Assembly: GCA_017607445.1 (NCBI GenBank)
Contig: JAEVHH010000004.1
Span: 1,364,001 to 1,428,000 of the forward strand
Length of the DNA: 64,000 nucleotides
From: Histoplasma ohiense
Taxonomy: Eukaryota; Ascomycota; Eurotiomycetes; Onygenales; Ajellomycetaceae
Reading direction: 5' to 3'
The notes beneath the pieces were generated by a model. The model was not told where the DNA came from and did no database searches. It saw only the letters and a list, made by a program, of their open reading frames with translations. Below are positions 56,957-64,000 of this stretch, piece by piece; position 1 is the first letter of the stretch, and each line of letters opens with the position of its first letter. A program made the translations under genes and the position numbers.

Positions 56957-59900
56957 ATGGACACTCAAGATGATAGCCTTGATCTGGATTATCTGAAGCA
57001 AGCAGCCTTCGACTTGACTGACGTTCGTATCTGTATTTTATCAATGTTTCTTTTTCCCCTTTCGTGGCGTGACAAATGCCTTGTCCAGGCGTCAAAATCG
57101 CGCTAACTGACTCTAATTGTCTGATAGGAGCGGCCAAAGCAGGACGTGTCTCGAAACTTACAATTACGAGGTGAGATTAACTTGGAAACGATTGCGGAGT
57201 GGTGGGAGTCCTGCATCACTGGAATTTCATCACTCTGGGGACTGCGGGAGTCAAAGATATCCATTCTAATATACCTCAACTACACAGAAATTGGCCGTTT
57301 TCTCGGGACTCAAGCCCATGCCATTGCGTCTTTGAATACCACTACGAAGCTGCCATTGCAGCCTGACGCTGGGCATACCTCCGTTCCAGAGTCACCCTTT
57401 CACAAAATGGCGGCTGCAACAGGTAGTTTACCGGGCGATACGCAGCCAATCTCTCAATCAGTCTTTGAGAGTTTCATGAGCAAGGCAAGAGCAAACCAAG
57501 GACGTCCGAAAGACCAGGAGGGAAACGAAGATGATAGTGTAATGGCAAAGGATGCGACTCTACATGAGGGCGATACAGGCCATCTAGATTTACTAGCTGC
57601 TTTTGGCGAAACTCCTGTTGCAAATCGTGAGTTCGCCGACGAGGATGGACAGCTAGAGGACCTTGACATGGTTGGTGGAGCCTCATCTCCAACCCAGTAC
57701 CAGCTTTTCCCCGAATCCCAACGCTTCATTAGCATGACCCCTGCGACGCCAAATCGTGAACACTCGCAGCCCGAGGTCTCAGCTACGCCAATACTTCCAC
57801 GTTATGCCTTCAGCAGCGAATGTCACAACGGTAGCACTGTAATGGCCTTATCCCAAGTGTTCAATGCAACCCAAAATCCCTCGTCGCCCTATACTAATGG
57901 ACCTCCACTTTCATCGGATATGCCATCACCAAATATCCCTATTGAGACTCGACTGACTGGCACGACCACAGTGTTCTCACCTCCCCTTCCATCCTCAGTT
58001 GCTCCGCCGAAACATTTAGAACCTCAAGCAAACTACGTTTCGATGAAGGAGTCGCAGGCTGTGCGGGATATGCTGGCACGTTTGCACTCGACGGATGAAA
58101 ATGGTTCTAGCGATGACGATTTTGGGGCGGATGATAGCTACGTCCAGAGACATGTAAGGGAAAAATACACGGAAGAGGAAGTGAGAAAGCACTTTGCCAG
58201 TGTGACCGCCCCCGCTAGGTGCGGCTCAAAAGGTCGTGGAAAAAGGACTGCAATAGATCAATCCTCCCCGATCCAAGCAGAATCTCGAAACGGCTGTCCT
58301 CCCCGTACTGTTACTTTAAAAGTGACGGAGATTGGGGCTATTGAAAGAAGTGAAAGAAACAATGCTGGAAGCAGTGAAGAAGAAACCGAGCAGGAGGATG
58401 AAGTTGAGGCCTCGCAGAGCCGACGGATTCAGCACTCCCAGATTTCAGGAGAAGATGATAAGGAAAATGTTGACATTGGGGCCGTTCGTGTTCCTGACAC
58501 TACTACCTATGCTCATGACGCTCTCTCTCAGGCCCTTGAATTAGAGCATTCAGGCCATCGAAACTTAATTAGCGAAGTTTCAGGACATACAAACGGCAGT
58601 CAGGAACCAGCGAATCGGCCTCAAAGCACTCCGAACAAAAGCGAAGACAACACACCTACTGGCTCTCAAATCGTTAATATCGCCAATTCTCAACCTTTCA
58701 GTAATCCTAGTCAAAAGAGACGAAAAGACAGACCCAGGAAGGTAACTCCGCGTTTGGCACAATCTCCTACCGAGGAATGTATACTATCATCACCTGTTTC
58801 CGGTCTACTTAACCACCCTAATCCACATGCTCTCAGCCGTGGTTCAAAGAGGCCTGGAAGCAGATCTCGATATAGGAGGATAGAAACGCACTTGGATCAA
58901 TCCCCGGAAGAAGAAAATGTGCATTCGTCGCCAGTAATTGCCCTGCAAGAACAGAGCAGCCTTGTTGAACAACAACCGTCTCGCGAGGGACATCGTTCGT
59001 CGAAATCGGTTTCTGGAACCCAACATGACCTTGGAGACGCAAAATTTATGGAAACGTCTCACAAAATGCCCCATCAATATGGTCGGCATGACGACCATGC
59101 TCCGAATGTGGAGTCACCAAATTATCAGAAGACATATCTGGAGGCTGAAGTTAAAATATCAGATCCGAATCCTTCATCTGAAGAAATAGGCGCTGCGAAA
59201 GCCTCTTCCATACCTTCTCGTGTTTTAGAAACACCGACCCAGGATAAGCAACCGTCAAAAACATACCGTCAGATGATACCGGAAACATCTCCACCTAGTC
59301 ACTTCTCAAAATCCATCCCAACATTTAACAATAACTCTTCAAGATCTCCCACTCATGATGACGATCAGCTTCCTGTTCTCCCCAAGTTTTCCCGCCCTCA
59401 AATTGGACGCCTTGGAGTTCCTGGGTTGCACACTAGGGATGGCCCACACCGCACCGTCTCGGCTGTGCTTTCTAGCCCTAGTGGCCGCCAGCGTCGTAGC
59501 ATGACTGAAATTGCTGCGGAACAGTCGCCCTGCCGCTCACTGCCTGATTTTTTGCCAGACTTTGGACTTATTACTGCGGAGGACAGAGAATTCGCATCTA
59601 TAATCCGAGAAACAGAACTCCCTGCTCAGAAAAGGAGGAGAGGAAATGATGGAAGAATCACCGGCTCGTCGAATCTGTTTGATCGGAACCAAACGTTTAT
59701 CCCTGGTGAGCCACGCGTCGTTCCGCAGCCGGCAGTAGAGAAGAGCGAGCCCACGAATAAGGTTTCGGAGCCTGCTATCCCAGTACCAGTACCTCCTATG
59801 CATATGGACGCTGTCGTTATCCGGCAAAACCCGCGGGCGTATGTCAGGGGAACTGCAGGTCTCTGGGAGGTGGAATGCTCTCCCGTTCAACCAGTAGAGC

Positions 59901-61708
59901 AGGCTAGAAGGGGACGCCAACCCCGTCTCAGCCAACCGCTGGAGCGTGCCATTTCTAAAACGCGAACTTCTCGGCAGCTTAGAAATAGTATTGCTGGGCC
60001 AATTGAGGCATGCAAGTCAACAAGCCTGTCGTCAACATCAACAGAGCTGATTGACAGAGCGGATAGCCCTGACCCAATTCAGGGTGAGAAGACTCATATA
60101 CACTCGAAACAAGGATGCGCTTCACCATCGTTGAATAATCCTAGATTGGAAAATAAAGTATTTGCCTTTTTCAATGGCCGACCACAGGGGTATTTCCCAG
60201 CAACCTGTGTTGGAATTTCACACCCTGTTGGCGGTACTCGATACCTTGTAAGATTCGAAGACTCAATCAAACCTGATGAGGTGAATGCGGACGCAGTTAA
60301 GAGGTTGGAGTTGAGAATAAACGATATAGTCAAGGTGGACTTACCTCAGGTCCCAAAGATTCCGCATATAGTTGTGGGCTTCCGAAAGCTGAATGAGGTC
60401 ACTTCCTTCCATGATGGCGAGGCGACCCTCAGTTCGACCATGACTGATGTTCATGGGCACCACTTCGTCATCCTTAGGCCCAAGAGCTCGGATGGCTCTT
60501 TCCGCCATGGGCTTGATATCACTGTTCCGATCTCTAACGTTTACCTTGACAGGATTCTGTGGACTAGATTGGAAAACCGGCAATATTTGCACTCACCGCA
60601 ACTTGTCAGCCCCTCTGCATCGGAACTACGAACAGAATTGAACCCGCGCCCCAGTTCTGTTCATTCTGCTTCACGGACTGACAATCTCCTCCCATCGGTT
60701 TCTGGCTTATTTTCCGGAATGGCTTTCGCTGCGTCATACAATGATGACGAAGAGAGAAGGCTGCGCATTGAAGAACTCATTACTCAAAACGGCGGAAGGA
60801 TCCTGAAGGATGGTTTCACCGAGTTATTTAACCAGCCATTATCCAAATCTCCTTCTGCGTCGTTCGAAAATAACTCTGTTGTCACATTTTCAACAGATCA
60901 TAGCAACGGATTACTATCTTTGCATCCTACAGCCGAGAATACCGGTTTCGTTTGCCTCCTAACAAACGAACATACCCGTCGCGTGAAATATATGCAAGCC
61001 CTTGCCCTCAACATTCCCTGTCTATCAGGACGCTGGGTCCATGATTGCGTCGCCAAAGCCCAAATCGTGGACTGGGAACCTTACCTCCTGCCTGCGGGCG
61101 AATCTGCTTTCCTTAATGGCGCAATCCGATCGCGAGCCATCTCCCCAAACCCAGCTCTAACAGCACGCCTACAAAACACTATCGCTGCCCGGCCCAAATT
61201 ACTGGCTGGCCAATCCGTTCTCCTCGTCATGGATCGCGGCAAAATTGCTGAACAGCGCAAACCTTACAGTTTTCTTGCTTGTGCCCTTGGTCCCAGCAGA
61301 ATCGCTTTTGTACCGGACGTGAATGCCGCAATTAAGTTATTGGCGCCACCTGGACGGGAGTCGCCGGCATCAAGCGCTCATTCAAATGTCAGCTGGGATT
61401 GGATTTACGTCGGTGATGAGAAGGCGGGTGCGGCTGCTCGTGCACAACTTATCAAGGCGGCGCAATCCGTGGCAGTAAAGCAGACATCCAGGAGCCGCTC
61501 GCGGGGCCGGCCGCCTAAGAAAGCCAAAAGTCGTAGTCGACCGACGGAAGGGGCGGCACGAGCGGCTGCTACTTCGGCTGGTCTGACTTATGGCGGTCTC
61601 GGTATGATTGGAGGTAGCGATGTGACTGTTAATGGAAAGACAGTGAGAATTTTGGATAATGAATTTATTTGCCAGAGTCTTATTTTGGGGAAGTTGTTTG
61701 AGCCGTGA
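56957..61708 (+). CDS. DNA-damage checkpoint mediator Crb2/Rad9 (53BP1-like)
   Basis: Exon 1 (56957-57022) encodes MDTQDDSLDLDYLKQAAFDL. After a GTTCGT...GATAG intron the large exon starts at 57128. Read straight through, the product is 1548 aa. The protein bridges sensor kinases and the effector kinase at damaged chromatin. Landmarks: GDTQPISQSVFESF near the N-terminus; many SQ/TQ and SP/TP sites; ITAEDREFASIIRETE near residue 840; a tandem Tudor-like region (VFAFFNGRPQGYFPATCVGI, YLVRFEDSIKPDEV) around 1030-1130; and C-terminal tandem BRCTs (GGRILKDGFTELF; LALNIPCLSGRWVHDCVA) from about 1215 on. A second, in-frame intron (about 57169-57290, GTGAGA...CACAG) would remove an uncharacteristic hydrophobic stretch, so the N-terminal model is uncertain. 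Confidence 0.88.
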
Positions 61709-62723
61709 CCATGCCATAATGAGACTATCAAAAAGAACGAATATGCAACCAATCACAGCGGGCTGAAAAGAGGTATGTATGTTTAGTGTCCCGGGAGGAG
61801 GGGGGGGGCAGCGCCTGCGTCTCCGAAGACTCCTGAAGGATATGGAAACGTGCTACGCTGAGGGGATCTCTGTACACGAGAAGAGCACAATTCATATAGC
61901 AACTCATGAGAAGACTCAGTCCTCTGTACTGTGCATCCACTTCTGACCCGTCGAAAAGAGGTACCTAGTATGTATATTTACAGCTATATATACCTTGCTG
62001 GTTATTTCACATTTTGTTCTCTTTTTATCCCCCATTCTTCCGCCTGTGTTTTTCTATGGTTGATCGTTTCATTTCTAGGATTTGTTGCATTTGTTCGTAT
62101 CTTCATTTTCTATGTGTTCTCCTCCACCTTCTGGGAAGGATGTCCCAGATGGAGATATCACAATACCCTGTTCAGCAAAATTAATTTGACGTCCAACTCT
62201 TGTGTTAATAGTCTACAATCTCCATTGTTTCTACCCACCCCAAACCACACTTTAACCCTCAGTATCATGCGGTTTAACCTCTGAACACGTTTTTTTTTTA
62301 AAAAAAAAACAAAAAAATAGAACCATACTCCCGGTGTCAGCTTCTTTCCCCCAAGGCAAAAATATTCACTGCACATATTGGTTTTCTTCTTGATTTTCTT
62401 CTCCTGTATAACTAGTGACACTGCATACATCCGTGGACTGCAATACCATTTTCTCAGCTAGAAAACTAAGAAGAAGAAATGCACTTGAATGTCTGGAGAG
62501 CATATTGCCATATGTCGATGATTTGATAGCTACGAAGGCCCATGGAAAAGTACACCAAAATAGGTATTAGGAAAGTAAAGGGAAATATTCTAGTCAAAGT
62601 CTTCTTGTTCTAGTATACAATCAAAAGAAATGTAAGGATGTGAGAAACACACTGCAAGTTCGTCTACCAAAATAACGATAACAACCTTGAATCTGTTCCC
62701 ATTAAAACATAAATCCCTTGCTC
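61709..62723. other. Convergent 3' intergenic region
   Basis: Between CRB2/RAD9 (+) and the mitoribosomal bL27 gene (-). Frames here have no domains. T- and A-runs lie at about 62290-62315. Confidence 0.5.
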
Positions 62724-63557
62724 TTATGCCTTATTCTTCTTCCCCTTCCTCCTTGATTTAGCATCTTTCAACTGTGCCGCAATCTTTCGCCTCTCCATCC
62801 TCCTTCTCCATGCCGCAAAGCGATCCTTCTTATTCCATTCAGGCACTCGCACCCCCGCACGCTCCGCCACGCGCCCAATCTGCCAATTGGCTACACGGTA
62901 CATGTATCCAGGCCTAAGCGTAGGCGCAATTTCCGCCTCCTTAAGCGCCTTATTAGCATTCTCCTGTTCGATATCCCTTGGGACCGCCACCATACCAAGC
63001 CGTCTCTTGGTAATGGCGTTCCGGGGTAAGGGAAATTTATCGGATTTGTCAAAGGCAACCCCGATGTATTTGCGGTTAGGATGACGCTCGGGATCCGTGT
63101 AGTATTTGACATAGCCCGTGGCGAGCGAGTAGATGGTGTGATCACGACCCATTCCGCAATTTTCGCCGGGAAACCATTTGGAGCCACGTTGGCGGAAGAT
63201 GATATTTCCGGGGATCACGAATTGATCACCCGATTTTTTTGCACCGAGACGCTTGCCTGGACCGTTTTTTGGGCCGTTGTTTGCGCGGCCTTGGCTAGCA
63301 TGGGAGGCATAACGCACTTGAAGCTGGGATCGGAGGATGGTCGGGCGGGATTGGGGCTGGGGATGTCGTCGTTGTTGGAGGACGGAGGAACCGGACATGG
63401 AAGGGCAAAAAAGTGTCGAACTATTGGCGCTGCTAGCCGTCTTCCGTGAGAGATGTGATAGTGATCGCGTTGTTTGTGGAGTGGAGAGGAACGATGTGGA
63501 TTGGGTGAAGAGGAAGTCGAGAACCCGCAATGGGGCATTGAATCGAGGTTGGATCAT
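62724..63557 (-). CDS. Mitochondrial large-subunit ribosomal protein bL27m (yeast Mrp7 type)
   Basis: Single exon, up to 277 aa from ATG 63557; a second in-frame ATG (63398) would give 224 aa and also a basic presequence, so the start is uncertain. bL27 sits near the peptidyl-transferase centre. After the presequence comes LQVRYASHASQGRANNGPKN, then GPGKRLGAKKSGDQFVIPGN, IIFRQRGSKWFPGENCGMGR (canonical bL27 signature) and DHTIYSLATGYVKYYTDP. The C-terminal extension (PTLRPGYMYRVANWQIGRVA, ending in a lysine-rich tail) is typical of fungal Mrp7-type proteins. It is divergent from LCL2, with about 260 bases between starts. Confidence 0.93.
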   Translation of the reverse strand: MIQPRFNAPLRVLDFLFTQSTSFLSTPQTTRSLSHLSRKTASSANSSTLFCPSMSGSSVLQQRRHPQPQSRPTILRSQLQVRYASHASQGRANNGPKNGPGKRLGAKKSGDQFVIPGNIIFRQRGSKWFPGENCGMGRDHTIYSLATGYVKYYTDPERHPNRKYIGVAFDKSDKFPLPRNAITKRRLGMVAVPRDIEQENANKALKEAEIAPTLRPGYMYRVANWQIGRVAERAGVRVPEWNKKDRFAAWRRRMERRKIAAQLKDAKSRRKGKKNKA

Positions 63558-63821
63558 GATATTATAAAAAAGGATCGAGATCAGATAGGAACCATGTGTA
63601 TATCTCCCCGCAGTCCCGATCTCGAGGCGGTGCGGGTGTTGCAGTTGGAACTGCTGGTATATGTTTAATATCTGGAAAGCCTCAACTTTTTCGGAGTTGG
63701 GTTAAATAATTCCCACGTGACTTTGGGCTGACCAACCTGCAACGATCTAAATCATAGTGGAATGCAGAGGAGTTTGAGGACAGCTTTCAGTCTATACAGA
63801 CTACAAAATAGCAACTGCAAA
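63558..63821. promoter_or_regulatory. Compact divergent promoter bL27m / LCL2
   Basis: Only about 264 bases separate the start codons of two divergent genes, so the promoter and 5' UTRs must be shared or overlapping. I see no specific operator; an ACGTGA-type element (about 63715) is present but not diagnostic. Confidence 0.4.
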
Positions 63822-64000
63822 ATGGTCCGCATATTCACAAGTATCCTTTTAGGTTTGCTGTTGCTTGTGACGGGCACTCGAGCCCAGTTTCAATTCTTCG
63901 AACAAATGTTTGGTGGCGGACAACAGCAGCAGCACGATTCTAGAGAACAAAACGTCCCAAGCGACAGCGACTGGTACCAACGAACTTATGACAATGGTAT
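63822..64000 (+). CDS. LCL2: Lcl2 (long chronological lifespan protein 2), partial at window end
   Basis: The first 59 codons are visible; the gene runs off the window. The signal peptide MVRIFTSILLGLLLLVTGTR is followed by AQFQFFEQMFGGGQQQQHD and NVPSDSDWYQRTYDNG. These match the conserved start of fungal Lcl2, a small secretory-pathway protein linked genetically to ER-associated degradation in yeast. The conserved cysteine-rich C-terminal half (expected right after YDN) lies beyond base 64000. Confidence 0.9.
   Translation, partial: MVRIFTSILLGLLLLVTGTRAQFQFFEQMFGGGQQQQHDSREQNVPSDSDWYQRTYDNG

Noticed and set aside
1..64000. Biosynthetic gene cluster, CRISPR array or intact transposon
   Set aside because: No PKS/NRPS/terpene core enzyme, no regularly spaced repeats, and no transposase or reverse transcriptase blocks were seen. 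The monooxygenase and nitronate monooxygenase are not clustered with pathway genes.

Overview
This is a stretch of a filamentous ascomycete chromosome. Genes carry several short introns (about 50-120 nt, GT...AG, CTAAC/CTGAC-type branch sites), and the gene set is fungal: Rtt109, a class I hydrophobin, an AP-1 mu subunit, a rhodopsin-domain membrane protein, Crb2/Rad9 and Lcl2. The protein flavour and a decayed APH-family phosphotransferase suggest a eurotiomycete, most likely Onygenales. This is inference; no species can be named from the sequence alone.

Region by region. 0-2 kb: an APH-family kinase pseudogene whose middle part lies on the opposite strand, flanked by three copies of a short repeat. 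2.2-9.7 kb: Rtt109 (+), a six-exon rhodopsin-domain membrane protein (-) and a four-exon flavin monooxygenase (+). 9.7-15.7 kb: no intact gene, but a heavily decayed class II P-type ATPase on the minus strand (12.6-14.0 kb) and an unidentified coding-like patch near 10.2 kb. 15.7-21.3 kb: ceramide glucosyltransferase (+), an ankyrin-repeat protein (-) and a WW-domain protein (-). 21.3-27.5 kb: no intact gene, but a decayed copy of succinate dehydrogenase flavoprotein (SDHA) at 21.7-22.6 kb on the minus strand. 27.6-33.4 kb: hydrophobin (+), nitronate monooxygenase (-) and the SDHC membrane subunit (+). 36.4-40.3 kb: a mitoribosomal RNase III-fold protein (+) and AP-1 mu (+). 41.3-47.7 kb: three lineage-specific genes on the minus strand, one of them a secreted cysteine-rich protein. 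49.9-64 kb: a dense conserved block with a divergent M18 aminopeptidase, Nob1, Nop10, Sen2, Crb2/Rad9, mitoribosomal bL27 and the start of Lcl2.

The window therefore has two characters. The right 14 kb is compact and carries RNA-processing, ribosome-biogenesis and DNA-repair genes. The left half is gene-poor and holds three recognisable pseudogenes. I did not find a biosynthetic cluster, CRISPR array, intact transposon or convincing tRNA. The most interesting things are the micro-inverted APH gene, the two decayed housekeeping-type genes that simple ORF calling misses, and the orphan secreted protein with a Kex2-type site.
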